64,000 nt of DNA from JAVBTR01 sp031556065 (lineage in GTDB: Bacteria > Bacillota > Clostridia > Christensenellales > Aristaeellaceae), in assembly GCA_031556065.1 (NCBI GenBank), contig JAVBTR010000018.1:47210-111209 (forward strand), written 5' to 3'. The first letter of the stretch is position 1, and each line of letters starts with the position of its first letter. A program made the position numbers and the translations under genes. The notes under the pieces are model-generated. The model saw only the letters and a program-made list of their open reading frames with translations. It made no database searches and was not told where the DNA came from. Shown piece by piece: positions 54,201 through 63,342 of the stretch.

Positions 54201-57200
54201 TTCCGTGGTACCAGTGGTGCCCCAAATCTGGTTCGTTACACCGGAGTCCCCGTACAGGCTGTTTGCAAAGCTCCGCAGCACCCAGTCCTGAGCATCGTCT
54301 GTTACCGCGATGTTCTTCAAGGTGATATTGCCCGTGTTCTCAATCGTCAGAACATATTCAATAATATCGCCTTCGTAGAACATACCATCGACGTACGCAT
54401 AAGTAGAATCTTCATAGATAGTCCCCTTGCGTACTGGCTGGCTCTTGGCAATCGTGATTTCGGGTTCTTGCACCGTTTCAATATCGCAGGTCATTTCCTG
54501 TGCGAAGGGGTCCGTATGATTAGGATCTGTCGGTTTGGCGTAGGTAATAAGCGCGGTATTATGAATACCGTGGTTATCCACATCCGCCTGGGTCAGCCGA
54601 TGTTTGAACAAGACAGTTACTTCTTCATCTGGCATAAGCATTCCAATAGTCTGTTCAGCAACGCCGTTATCCAAAGCTACGCAGGTCACCTTGTCGCTTA
54701 CCTTGACACCATAATACGGTACTTCGCCCGTGTTTTTAACAGTAATCAGGTAATATACCCATACCGGTGTTTCATTACCATTTTCATCGTAGGCAAGCTT
54801 CCAATCGCTGGGGTTAGCGTTCCCTACTCCGACCAGCTTACCCTCAACGGTTGTGTAATCAGCGAAAGCTTCTTTCTTGAATTCGATGCTTGCGCGCGCA
54901 CGGCGGTTTGCCAGCGTGTAGCCAACCGTACCATCGGAATAGGTGGTCTTGTTAGAAAGGGAATCCATCACATAAATGGTATCGTGGCCTGTCTTTTCAA
55001 GGTCTTCCGTAATCGTGTAGCTGTCGTTTGCAGTCACAGTGGCTTCATAGCGCCATTCGTTGGAATTGCTGCCATTGCCTTTGTATGTAGCCACTTTTGC
55101 ATCTTCGTTGCCAGATTTGACCTTGATCTCCAAGCTGGTAGGTCTAAGGTTTTCAGCATTGTTATTATCGTTCCAAACCTTGGTGATCTTCACAAGCTGT
55201 TCACCGGTTTCCCACTGGGCATACACGTCCAGCTTGCGGTATTCATCCTTGCTGAACTTATCCAACGGGATAATTGCTTCCACATCGCCAGAATCCACAT
55301 CCACGTCATACGTCCACTTAACAAACGCAGAATTGGCAATGGTGAACAAGCTGCCCTGCCTGTTAATAGTCATATTATAGACGTAATAGAAAGTTTTGGT
55401 GCTTTCAGCACTGTTGTCTTTCGGGTTGGAATGGTAGATCAGCGTGTAGATTTCGCTGGCACCGGCCCAAACTGCGCCGAACACCACGTCTTCATACATT
55501 TCAATGCGGTCGCCAGGCTGGTAAATATGGCCGTCGCCGCCTTCGCGTACCCAACCGATAAAGTATTTCTTATCAGAGGTTACCTTTTGATCATCCTCCA
55601 GGTCCTTAATAACCGCCAGCTCACCTAGCTTGTAATCGGCCGCTTCAGGTACAGCACCACTAAAGTCTGTGTTCATGCTGTAGCTGATCGTGAGTCCTTC
55701 TGTCCGCCATGCGGCAAAGATCACGCTGTCGCTGGTAATCTGGGTTTCGCCAGGTTCGAAGGGCAGCCGCACCCCAGGCACGTTTACATCGTAGTAATAC
55801 CAGCCGATGAATTGGCCATGCTGCGGGTCATTATCAGGTTTGTTCACATCCACACTGTCGCCGCGCTGTACGTCATCGCGGTAATAGTGGGCATCCTTCG
55901 TCTGCTCATCCAGGTAGAAACCTATCGATATGGGTTCATCTTCCCAGCAGGCATAAATGGTAATGGCGTTCTTGGGCATGGTAGCCATATCGAATTCAAA
56001 GCGGTTTACGCCTTCCGGTTCGTAGAACCAACCCTTGAACAGGCTCTTAGCAATAATCTTGCCGCCATCCTTCACAACCCTGGTCACAGGATCGGCAGGG
56101 GTGTAGTAAGATAGCTTTTCGCCAAACTTCACAGCAACGCTTAAGGTATACTTCGTGCTCTCTCCGGTTTTCAGCGTACCCTTGATATAGACGTTGTTCT
56201 TATCGTATTCTGTACCATTGGTAGCCAGCTCTGCCCGCACATACGAGTCATTGGCCTTCAGCGTATCGATGTCGTTCATATCCAACGTAATTCTGTACGT
56301 TTTGCGCTGATAGAATAGCAATTCGGGGCTTGCGTTGGTGTTTTTCATATCCTCCGGGGCATATGTTTGGCGCAGCGCTTTTCTTTGGTCATCGGTTTTA
56401 AAATTACTGGGCCAAGTGTTGGTAGCTGTACCCTTAGCATCCATACCTTCGATGTCTTTATTGCTAAAGTACCCGGAGGCTTTTGCTATTTGGGTATATT
56501 CTTCGTTAATGTGGTATGCAACGTTGCTCTGTAGATGATCGGTGGATTCATCAATCAACGGATCCGTCATGTACATTAGGAAATACGGGTTCACAACACC
56601 CCATACGCCCTTAAGCACATGATTTTCGTATTTCTTGATCATCTGGCAAGCCATTTCAGACATTTCGATAATCTTAGATACCTGAACCGAACCGCTTTGA
56701 GAGTTAGTCGCATTGTACCCAGACCAACCCTGGAAGTTGATCGTGCTCCCGCTGGTGTAAGAACCAAACTGGAAGTTATCATTACCAGCATGGGGCCATT
56801 TGGCGGAAATGTCGTCCCCCAGCTTCGCTGTTAGATAATATACTCCATTAATTACTGTATACTCTCCCGATGTCATGGTTTGCCTGTTATTCGTGCCTGT
56901 TCCCACATCGAACTTCAGCGTGTATGCCTTGCGATCGTAGTACACGTTTACAACGCTGCTGCCGCTGCCAGATACCTTCGCGGGTACAACAATAGCAGGC
57001 TTGTTAACGGGATCACTCGTACGCAGTTCGTAATACGTAAGGTTGCGCGCCTTGCCATCGAACATGGTGGTGGATGCATCGTCCCCAGGTAACGTAATCT
57101 TTGTCTTAACTCCGCCATTTTCATCGGGGTTCCCCTGATAAAGATTCTCGAACGTGCGGCCATTGAACCCAATCACGCTATCCGCCAGCGCGTACCCGGT

Positions 57201-60200
57201 GATATAGTTGCTCACGTTGCTTGTATAGGGGTAGGAAGAGGCCTTTCTATCCATCTCGCCCTTTTCTTGCCAAAGCATAACGGTTACCGATACATACTTG
57301 GCCTTCCATACCGCGTACAAGGTTTTGTGCCCTGTCATGGGGGTGGCGAATACAGCCACGGTGCCATTGGGGTTTTCTGCGGATATCACATCCGGCGTAG
57401 CCATTGTCTTATCCGTTGCCCAGCCCAGGAACGTATAGCCTACTCTTTCGGGGCTCTTAGGCTGCACAGGTTCCGTGTTGCTATAATCATTATCGGTGAA
57501 CTTGATCGGCGCCACATAGGAGCCGCCGCGGGAATCGAAGATCAGGTAATAGATATCGCTGAAATGGGCCGCGATATACGTATCGCCAGTAATCTTCGTG
57601 CCAGGGTGTTCATCATCCGTCTTAAAGGCATAGTTGGATGTGGTTGTAATATTCCCATCCTTATCGCTTACGCGCCAGCCGTCAAAGACCTTGTTGGGGG
57701 TTTGGCTAATGGGGTTGCCATTTTTGTCTTTACGTTCCGCGGGTAAGTTGGTCAACTGGGGCGCAGTAGCACCGGCTTCAAACGCATTCTTATTCAAGGT
57801 CTGGGTTTCAATAATAGTGCCGTCTACAATGAAGCTTACCAAATAATCCTTGGTGTACTTGGCCGTCAAAACAATGTTTTCGGTCAAGGGTACCGGGTTA
57901 TTATCCGCATCACTAAAGGCATACTTCACATTGTTCTTGAACCAGCCCTGGAAGGCAATAAAGTCGCCGTACTCTTTGCCAGTTGTGTCTGTAAAATTAT
58001 AACCGTCTGCCAAAGGTGTAAACCAGGTAGGTTCGGTTACGCCGCCGCCATAGGGCACGATCTGGTAGTTAACCTCGGTGCCTTGGCCGCCGTTCAGGTT
58101 AAACAGCTTCAAAGGCTGGCCGTCGTAATCGTAGAAGAGTACCAAGTGGGCGTTGTTGCTCAAATCCAAAGAATCCCACTTCGCGTATACGCTTACATCG
58201 GCTACCAGGCTATTGATGTTTGCCAGGGGCGTACCATTTGCATCCTTGCCCGCTTCCCAGCCGCTAAAGACCATGCGGGTGTCTACGTTCAAAGAACCAT
58301 AGGCATAGCCTTCTACCGTGGGGTTACCCAAGGCGCTGCCATAGGGGTAGATGATTGTGGTTTGCGCATCCGCATCCCCAAGCATATCGTAGAAGGTGAC
58401 CGTAACGGTCTTCTGCCGGTAAACTGCGTAGTATTTTTGGCCGTCCTTAAGCACGCTGTCGCTCGTTAGCAGATCAGCATCGCTAAAGTTTTGGTTGTAA
58501 AGCAGCTTGGTAATATTGTTAGAATCTGCCTTAGCAAAGCCTAAGAAATTGTAGCCCTGCACCTCCAGGCACGTATCCACGCTTTGGTGGCTGTCACTTC
58601 CAGGGATCGCAGTCTTGCCATTATTATCCAGCGTGCCATAGGCGGTATGCAGCGCATCGTATACGAAGATGGCGCTGGTTGCGCGGTATAGGGCATAGAA
58701 AGTCACATCCCGTTCAGGGGTGGCGTAGGAGGTACCAGGTGCGCGAAGCAACCCATATGTACCAGCCAGGTATTGGGCATAGGTCAATTCAGTGGTGGGT
58801 TCTTCTTCCACCCAGCCCATTGCCACATAGCCAGCCCGGGCAGGTATTTCTGGCATGGTTATCAGGCTTTTGGGAGCCTGGGTCAAAATCACATCGCCAG
58901 TGGTGCTTTCTTCGGTTACAGCGTTTTCGAAAGTAACGCTGTATGTGTTAGGCACGATCACCGCGTGCAGATACAGCTTTTTGGTTCCGGTGGGGATCGG
59001 GTCCGCCAAATTGAAGGGCACGCCATTTTCGCCATTCTCATCGGTAGCTATCCAGCCCGCAAGGCGTTCAGTGTAATTATCGCCAACCTTTTCCAGCTTG
59101 CTTGCTACGCTGGGCACCTTGCTGCTGTCAATAGGCTGCTCCAGCACAGCCATCATATAGCCTACCTGGGTGCCCTTGGCGTAGAACTTTACCAGGCAAG
59201 AATCCAGCTTCATGAACTTGGCCTGCAAAATCACATCGCCAAAGCCCACTTCGAATTCATTCTGAATCAGTTCATTGTCTGCATTGTACCAGCCAACGAA
59301 ATCATGTTCTTCGACTATTCCCTTTTCATTTGTTACGAAAATAGAATTGGGTTCTGTCTTCGGCCATTCGCCAGTTGTAAAACCGGTAGCCGTATTGCCG
59401 CTCATAGGCCCATATAGCACAAACTCGTTATTGTCTACAAACGTTACGTTATAGCCATAAGCCGCCACAAAGGTGGTAGAACGGGTAATCTTAAGATCAG
59501 TCGCCAGTTTCCTAGAAACGTCGTACCAGCCTGCGAAATGGGTCTGCCTGCCATCATCCGGCTGGCGCTGCACATAGCTGGAGCCGGGAACAGACAAGTC
59601 ATTGGCAGCCAGGGTGTTGCCTTCGTTTGTCTTGATCTTGTACTCCAAGGCAGTGCCTTCTGCATTTTTGATCACAGTCCCGTCGATATCTACAAACCGC
59701 AGGGTGCATTCATATGCTGCCACAAATACGGTATCGCTATCGATATCTTCCACAGATACCTGGCCTGCTCCGGCTTCACCAGCAACCAGCTTCTTGCCAT
59801 CCGTCTGGCGATACCAGCCAAGGAAATCGCTGCCTTCAAGCATCATATCGGCCGGAATATCAATCGTATCCAGGGTGGTTACTTCTTGGGGGCTGCCGAG
59901 GGCAGATGTTTCATCGCTGTCTAAGAAAGTAACAGTGTACTTATAGACCGCAATATATCCTCGGCTCTCCGGGTTGCCGTACTCCAGATCATCCTCAAGG
60001 TATTGCCCGGTTACTGTATTATACCAACCAATAAAGGTGGCACCAGTGCGAATTTGTTCCGGCACAGTACCGATACCGGTATAGGTGTTGCCCTCATGGA
60101 CATAGCTGTCCTTTACCGTCTCATTAATATCCGCGCCTTTGATATATTCATCGGTCAGGCTAAGGGTATATTTGTAGCCTGCGATATAAACGTTGCTCTT

Positions 60201-63200
60201 GGGCAGCTTTACATTTGCATTTTCGCCTGTTATATCGCTTGCAAAGGTGCTATTGGTGCCATAATACCATCCGGCAAGCACACCGGGGGTTTGCTCAGGC
60301 AGCTCAATGTCATTTGCCGCATTAGCATAACCATCGAAGGTGTTATAAGTTGTGGCGGCCTTCAATACGGTGCTGTCATAATCTTTGAATGTCAGATCGT
60401 AGCTGTAATAGGCCTTGTAGGTTTTGTTGGCATGGTCCATGTTGCTAGCTGAATAGAACGTTTTGGAAGTCCCGCTCGCAGAGTCGATCCAGTCCTCAGC
60501 TGCATTCGCATTGATCGTCAGCCCAGCTGAATGATCCGGCTTAGTAGGTGCTGTTACACCCGCTAATGTATTGCCGGTTACAACGGCGACCGCGCTTCCA
60601 TCGTAATCTTGGAACGTGGTTTCGTATTCATAATGGGCATAGTAGTGGCGGCTACTGGGGTTTGCCGCAGTCACATCAAACGGTTGCGCATTAGCACCGC
60701 TCTTTGCGCTATACCAGCCTAGGTTATCAATGGTATCATCAAGCAACACAGTATATCCGCTTGCGGTTAAATTAGTGGGCGTGGGAATGTCATCTCTATC
60801 GGTTGTAAAATCTGTACGCCCAGGTACCTTTGTGGCAGCTTCATCGCTGCTATATCCCGTGGAAGGGCTATACTGATGGAAATAAAGTGTATAGCTATTA
60901 CTTTCAATGAATGCCGGCGCACCGGGGGCCTTAGCATTTTCTTCTAGCTCGATATCGTAATTAATATCGGTTCCATCATAAGCATACCAAGCAAAGAAAT
61001 TACCTGTCTTCTGAATATCAAAACCAGTTATTGAAGTAAATTCATAGTCGCTTGGGTTTTTACCGTTTTCATCGTAAAGTTTAACGGTGAACTTATACAC
61101 CGCATTATACCTGCGGTCTTTGTTGAATAATGTAGCGGGAATATCGTCCCCAGCCGTCAAATATTCTTTATTAGTACTGTCGTACCAACCTTGGAACTCT
61201 GCGGTAATGCCCGTATTCTTAAAAGATTCTGGATCATCTGGAACCACTGAATCATTCGCATTAAGGATAGAGCCTGTTTGCGTGTCAATTTCGGTTTTAT
61301 TTGTGCAATCATAAAAGCTAATGGTTTTGCGGTCTATATAGGTTGCGGTAAAAATGGTATCCTGCGTGATTGCAGGGGAAAGAGTATCTGGATCATAGCA
61401 ATTGCCATCAACAGAAGAAGTCCAGCCTTTAAAGTCTTTCCCTGTTACTGTCGGTGCAGTAGCAGGCAACCTTACTGTGCCATTAGGAGAAACAGTGGTT
61501 TTGCTGATTTCGCCGTTGCTTGCATTGTTATAAGTAACGGTATAGTCATTTGTGTACACAGCGTAAATAAGCTTTTGCTGCACACCGCTTACACTGTATC
61601 TATCTGAATCTTCAATCTTCGAACCATTAGGCTGTTCACTCCACCACTTGAAGGTCCCGCCTTGGAAGGAGGGGGGATTGGATGCAGGCTTTATGCCTGT
61701 TTTATTTGTGGCGTTCCAGAAGGTAGTTTGCGAAGTAATTGTTTTGGATTTAAACGCATCTCCACTTATAGGCGTACCATCGGGATAAACAAATGTAAAC
61801 GTTGTCCTTGCTGAGGTGCTTGTTTGCACTGTGGCGTAAATCGTTACATTCCCAGTGATAAGCACATCGTTTGTATACATTGTGCCCGTGCCAGTCGCAC
61901 TGCTAACCGCAGACCAAAACTCGAGATAGTATCCAGTATATGACGAAACAGAGCGATTTCTCGTAGTGCCATTAATATTTCCATAATAAAAAACTTCGCT
62001 TGTAGTAGGTCTATTTGCTGCGATGATATCTCCAAATTTTAATGTTGTTATACCATCTGTTTCCAATGTTGCTGTCTTTGTGCCATTAAAGGTGGAATTT
62101 GTATTATCTCCCGATGCATGGTACTTGAATGTAATAGTTACAGTATACCGTGCCGTTACTGTCATATCTTCGCGAACAACAGTATCCTTGGTAAACTGCA
62201 CGCCGTTTTCATCGTACCAGCCCTTAAAAGTCGCATTCGACCAGGTAGGATTGGTCGGCAAAGTGCCCACCGTAGGGCTGCTGGTCTTCTGGTCATATTG
62301 AACGCCTGCGTTCATAAAAGTAACGGTGCAATCCGGCACTGCATGAAACACAGTTGTCCCGGTGATTGCTGTCGAAGTGGTTTTACTATCATCTGTATAC
62401 CACTTGGTACCAGTCGGCGCAGTTGGAATTTCCCCCGTTCCCGAGGACAATGTAGTATTATTGTACTTGATTACTCTACTCTGTTCTAGCCCATCTACGA
62501 GGAATGTTACAGTCCAGAATTGATATTCATTGGGCCTTATAACGTTGGCATATATTCTATTAGCTGACCCAGAAGATGCGGGTATACTGGTATTGTAAGT
62601 TTTGTCACCCGAATTATAACTCAGTTTACTCCAGGTCGCTACACTGTCTGGAAGAGTTGCTGATCCGCTACCATAATATAAATCTTCTGTACCATTCGTT
62701 CCATGAACAGTCTTACCTGCAAATGTCATGTTGGGTGTCACTGAAGTAATTGAAGAATAGTAATAGGTATTGGTAAAAGGCTTATATGTTTCTTGCGTTT
62801 GCGCACAGGAATAGAACAAAACCCATTTATCATCAAGCTTTACATAGAATTTTGAAGCTGATGTTCCACCAGAAAACGCAGTATAATATGTTACATCGCC
62901 TGTTACTTGCTGATTACCAATCAAAGCAGTTGTGCAGCCTGTATCTGCCGCCGTATTTCCTGCTGTTTTTGTCCAGCCATTAAAGGTTAAATTCAGACCC
63001 GTAGTTGATATGGTTGGCACGGTACCATTACTGCTGATTTTTTTATCACTTGCATTTCTAGCAACATCAATCGTTCCCACAACTGTACCCGTAGCCGTGT
63101 TCACAAATGTGGCACGATATGTTAGTACCGCACCCGTATCTTCCATCGACCCCGCGTCAGCGAACGCTGTCAATGGCATGTATTGCAACACCATCATTAT

Positions 63201-63242
63201 CGTGAGCAGCAACGAGATTAGTTTTCTGGTTCTCTGTTTCAT
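48261..63242 (-). CDS. Giant secreted repeat protein (InlB-type, Cna-B, DUF11 and MucBP-like domains)
   Basis: A 4,993-residue extracellular protein, likely an adhesin or surface layer component. The start is ATG 63242 behind GGGAGG; an in-frame GTG at 63335 would add 31 unlikely residues. Residues 1-30 form a signal peptide (LLLTIMMVLQYMPLTAFADA). Residues 35-2680 hold about 28 Listeria-Bacteroides (InlB B) repeats, each with an F-x-GW-Y core such as FKGWYDENG and a final thr-hydrophobic Ala-x-Tyr. A Cna-B-like domain follows (about 2680-2780, KITKVWNDNNNAENLRP, YTLANRR). Fourteen DUF11/DUF7507-type repeats span about 2780-4726, with the core VxVxNTGNVTLxxIxVxD and YTVTQADID. Three MucBP-like units end the protein (TVTYVRKTF, IHYVDEAGNTF, VTYRGLDN). 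No LPxTG or terminal membrane helix is seen; it ends LFGDHSNQGRGYHDR. Confidence 0.92.
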   Translation of the reverse strand: MKQRTRKLISLLLTIMMVLQYMPLTAFADAGSMEDTGAVLTYRATFVNTATGTVVGTIDVARNASDKKISSNGTVPTISTTGLNLTFNGWTKTAGNTAADTGCTTALIGNQQVTGDVTYYTAFSGGTSASKFYVKLDDKWVLFYSCAQTQETYKPFTNTYYYSSITSVTPNMTFAGKTVHGTNGTEDLYYGSGSATLPDSVATWSKLSYNSGDKTYNTSIPASSGSANRIYANVIRPNEYQFWTVTFLVDGLEQSRVIKYNNTTLSSGTGEIPTAPTGTKWYTDDSKTTSTAITGTTVFHAVPDCTVTFMNAGVQYDQKTSSPTVGTLPTNPTWSNATFKGWYDENGVQFTKDTVVREDMTVTARYTVTITFKYHASGDNTNSTFNGTKTATLETDGITTLKFGDIIAANRPTTSEVFYYGNINGTTRNRSVSSYTGYYLEFWSAVSSATGTGTMYTNDVLITGNVTIYATVQTSTSARTTFTFVYPDGTPISGDAFKSKTITSQTTFWNATNKTGIKPASNPPSFQGGTFKWWSEQPNGSKIEDSDRYSVSGVQQKLIYAVYTNDYTVTYNNASNGEISKTTVSPNGTVRLPATAPTVTGKDFKGWTSSVDGNCYDPDTLSPAITQDTIFTATYIDRKTISFYDCTNKTEIDTQTGSILNANDSVVPDDPESFKNTGITAEFQGWYDSTNKEYLTAGDDIPATLFNKDRRYNAVYKFTVKLYDENGKNPSDYEFTSITGFDIQKTGNFFAWYAYDGTDINYDIELEENAKAPGAPAFIESNSYTLYFHQYSPSTGYSSDEAATKVPGRTDFTTDRDDIPTPTNLTASGYTVLLDDTIDNLGWYSAKSGANAQPFDVTAANPSSRHYYAHYEYETTFQDYDGSAVAVVTGNTLAGVTAPTKPDHSAGLTINANAAEDWIDSASGTSKTFYSASNMDHANKTYKAYYSYDLTFKDYDSTVLKAATTYNTFDGYANAANDIELPEQTPGVLAGWYYGTNSTFASDITGENANVKLPKSNVYIAGYKYTLSLTDEYIKGADINETVKDSYVHEGNTYTGIGTVPEQIRTGATFIGWYNTVTGQYLEDDLEYGNPESRGYIAVYKYTVTFLDSDETSALGSPQEVTTLDTIDIPADMMLEGSDFLGWYRQTDGKKLVAGEAGAGQVSVEDIDSDTVFVAAYECTLRFVDIDGTVIKNAEGTALEYKIKTNEGNTLAANDLSVPGSSYVQRQPDDGRQTHFAGWYDVSRKLATDLKITRSTTFVAAYGYNVTFVDNNEFVLYGPMSGNTATGFTTGEWPKTEPNSIFVTNEKGIVEEHDFVGWYNADNELIQNEFEVGFGDVILQAKFMKLDSCLVKFYAKGTQVGYMMAVLEQPIDSSKVPSVASKLEKVGDNYTERLAGWIATDENGENGVPFNLADPIPTGTKKLYLHAVIVPNTYSVTFENAVTEESTTGDVILTQAPKSLITMPEIPARAGYVAMGWVEEEPTTELTYAQYLAGTYGLLRAPGTSYATPERDVTFYALYRATSAIFVYDALHTAYGTLDNNGKTAIPGSDSHQSVDTCLEVQGYNFLGFAKADSNNITKLLYNQNFSDADLLTSDSVLKDGQKYYAVYRQKTVTVTFYDMLGDADAQTTIIYPYGSALGNPTVEGYAYGSLNVDTRMVFSGWEAGKDANGTPLANINSLVADVSVYAKWDSLDLSNNAHLVLFYDYDGQPLKLFNLNGGQGTEVNYQIVPYGGGVTEPTWFTPLADGYNFTDTTGKEYGDFIAFQGWFKNNVKYAFSDADNNPVPLTENIVLTAKYTKDYLVSFIVDGTIIETQTLNKNAFEAGATAPQLTNLPAERKDKNGNPISQTPNKVFDGWRVSDKDGNITTTSNYAFKTDDEHPGTKITGDTYIAAHFSDIYYLIFDSRGGSYVAPIKFTDNDYSNTEPVQPKSPERVGYTFLGWATDKTMATPDVISAENPNGTVAVFATPMTGHKTLYAVWKAKYVSVTVMLWQEKGEMDRKASSYPYTSNVSNYITGYALADSVIGFNGRTFENLYQGNPDENGGVKTKITLPGDDASTTMFDGKARNLTYYELRTSDPVNKPAIVVPAKVSGSGSSVVNVYYDRKAYTLKFDVGTGTNNRQTMTSGEYTVINGVYYLTAKLGDDISAKWPHAGNDNFQFGSYTSGSTINFQGWSGYNATNSQSGSVQVSKIIEMSEMACQMIKKYENHVLKGVWGVVNPYFLMYMTDPLIDESTDHLQSNVAYHINEEYTQIAKASGYFSNKDIEGMDAKGTATNTWPSNFKTDDQRKALRQTYAPEDMKNTNASPELLFYQRKTYRITLDMNDIDTLKANDSYVRAELATNGTEYDKNNVYIKGTLKTGESTKYTLSVAVKFGEKLSYYTPADPVTRVVKDGGKIIAKSLFKGWFYEPEGVNRFEFDMATMPKNAITIYACWEDEPISIGFYLDEQTKDAHYYRDDVQRGDSVDVNKPDNDPQHGQFIGWYYYDVNVPGVRLPFEPGETQITSDSVIFAAWRTEGLTISYSMNTDFSGAVPEAADYKLGELAVIKDLEDDQKVTSDKKYFIGWVREGGDGHIYQPGDRIEMYEDVVFGAVWAGASEIYTLIYHSNPKDNSAESTKTFYYVYNMTINRQGSLFTIANSAFVKWTYDVDVDSGDVEAIIPLDKFSKDEYRKLDVYAQWETGEQLVKITKVWNDNNNAENLRPTSLEIKVKSGNEDAKVATYKGNGSNSNEWRYEATVTANDSYTITEDLEKTGHDTIYVMDSLSNKTTYSDGTVGYTLANRRARASIEFKKEAFADYTTVEGKLVGVGNANPSDWKLAYDENGNETPVWVYYLITVKNTGEVPYYGVKVSDKVTCVALDNGVAEQTIGMLMPDEEVTVLFKHRLTQADVDNHGIHNTALITYAKPTDPNHTDPFAQEMTCDIETVQEPEITIAKSQPVRKGTIYEDSTYAYVDGMFYEGDIIEYVLTIENTGNITLKNIAVTDDAQDWVLRSFANSLYGDSGVTNQIWGTTGTTELAPGASFTITYEYVLTTDDVAMGEITNGASVTSKEKVFDKDTDGKVEDELDADVEEDIECDGELSVVKTVVVKNKNGETVPADTTPGKLAYLAEEGYTIEYTVVVTNTGNVTVTDIEVTDSMQDAAITEAETNPEWIGETLKPGEALTYKYTYTVTQADIDTNGLVGNVATATGNDPNGEELTTPGTDSETVHTKYDPQLSVVKELYGYIPAAGGEIKPFADQTAAQKYVAELEDTLIYKIIVTNAGNVTLDEGVTVTDNRVNAYVADYQELATNSEPPQLVVSLDGKSATIAAIPVKDSKPVYFAYDVTFDDVDTGVIKNTATATWEVTPGLEDRVDGKEEIEATSDEKLAFTKYMPHLTIEKTAAITYGENSFAKGLKDTADAGDTITYTIKVKNDGNVTVKNIMISDMLKNDIDITDYDNVEALAAKGIVIDADLLAELRAGFDLDPYEEPIKTITYTYTVSQIDVDSLDKINNVASAIGEGPAASVLDPNTDDNDDVIPVPAETSDGKSTESVVDTTVVHDPAMAILKAAEVTEFNNPNRTDKPDYDTTKAAEGDVITYTVKITNTGNTTLEKIDLDDSMYGKVVFVPANPANVNVHVTNENGFITAISIDKLERGEDVTITYKHTVTTADLLEDEISNAAEAEGYETFDLDEEGDPKDGATKVTDADENTGDSEADIDSIYEPALLVKKELVEIECNSADHEHATPNENPDLGDVINYKVTITNSGTITLNDIVVDDELSDLVQTALTKPDNTLVTRQMADSKAISEWLITTLKPGEVVTITYTYTAIQSDIDAGKIYNKASAEAPAPREGEDPIENDADVTVEITVPVDYRPGFEVTKKAYITVDDGLVLLGDKAVEEGNEITYRVTVKNTGNVTLEDVTVADPLEGISDEGTQTIDLIGVGESEYVDFTYTVTDADAWKEKITNTATATVTLLDEDEPEKGTEKDYSESSDPCGVEVDCDPGLTVTKTSEQKETIVELGDILEYEVTITNSGNVTLKGIIPADSLTLDLTTLNNAKLFDPIDLAPGKDATITYKYEVTQVDVDRGYVPNKASATAKDQREDEPDIESEETNDSKIDIFTLNQPALSIVKKADKDDGVPTFGTVINYEIVITNTGNVTLKDFDLDDAKTGDKAVWNWKKDTDGKEIKTLAPEESVTVTYSYTVTQDDLDALKVENTAKVDAKSVVDLTDVVGHEDDEVETATDTADKTVKTKYEPKMTTTKKAEITKDKANTVAARAKLAEVNDIITYTVEVKNTGNVTLRNVEIKDTMKAKVTLVGDNAKWTIDSLAPGKSFIVEYTYVVIQADINNNGIVNTATASAQGPDAEGATPPADDSKEVPTNVFYNPLLGIHKAHEHADYELKVDDTATFHVAIRNLGNVDMKGVLVFDTLIDSVTNVKAVDGSKNAVKLTKVLDSATGKNAWRIDEIKVHGSVDISYDYKITQADVDAGEVRNTAIAKWQHEEFIDKNTSHTGEAIVLPKHEPAKEVTKKVIGKATDLKVGDKVEFEVTVKNIGNVTLKDIVITDSLKGSAELAKNNSWTVDTLAPGAYHTVKYTYTVTQGDVDNGGFTNAANATAKGAGGIDPEENLPATVDASTNSYGDLPVKKDSGSKPSQPAAGDTISFKVTVKNTGTMTVHNIEVKDSLLPDFKETIVVLAPGEEKVYAYDYTITTENAVAGKVENSFTATGKTAPNKDNPQGTTVEGNDKVTTNSDLKLTITYQFNGAGGKGTKTVTYILPYGADYSYLSEQYPSHTCSLDLVAGKLTKNENITVTYVRKTFKLIIHYVDEAGNTFKPDFVKEYGYGDLYHVVSPQVPGWTADFKFHEGTLIDNQILYVHYAEDKYTLTVTYRGLDNTIVAPAKVLSDLKNGETVTVESPEVDGYKAGNAFVTVTMNGANKKVVVWYTPVKISFVNPETKETIVIEDITVLTDDEVEALIEQGAPDSIRYRYNLVSLIEEDTPLFGDHSNQGRGYHDR

Positions 63243-63302
63243 AAAAGGAACCTCCCTCATGTTTTTGCAATCTATTTCGAAATTCTCGTTTAACGCAGTG
63301 GA

Positions 63303-63323
63303 ACTGAGGCGAAACGCCTCAGT
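63303..63323 (-). terminator. Hairpin between the two surface protein genes
   Basis: ACTGAGGCG and CGCCTCAGT form a perfect 9-bp stem with a 3-base loop, 19 bases after the upstream gene's stop. No U-run follows, so termination is uncertain. It may instead lie in the leader of the giant gene. Confidence 0.5.
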
Positions 63324-63342
63324 ACACACTGTCATCCTCGAA

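Noticed and set aside
63243..63335. Longer N-terminus for the giant protein from GTG 63335
   Set aside because: It would precede the signal peptide with charged residues, include a perfect hairpin, and ignore the GGGAGG site directly before ATG 63242.
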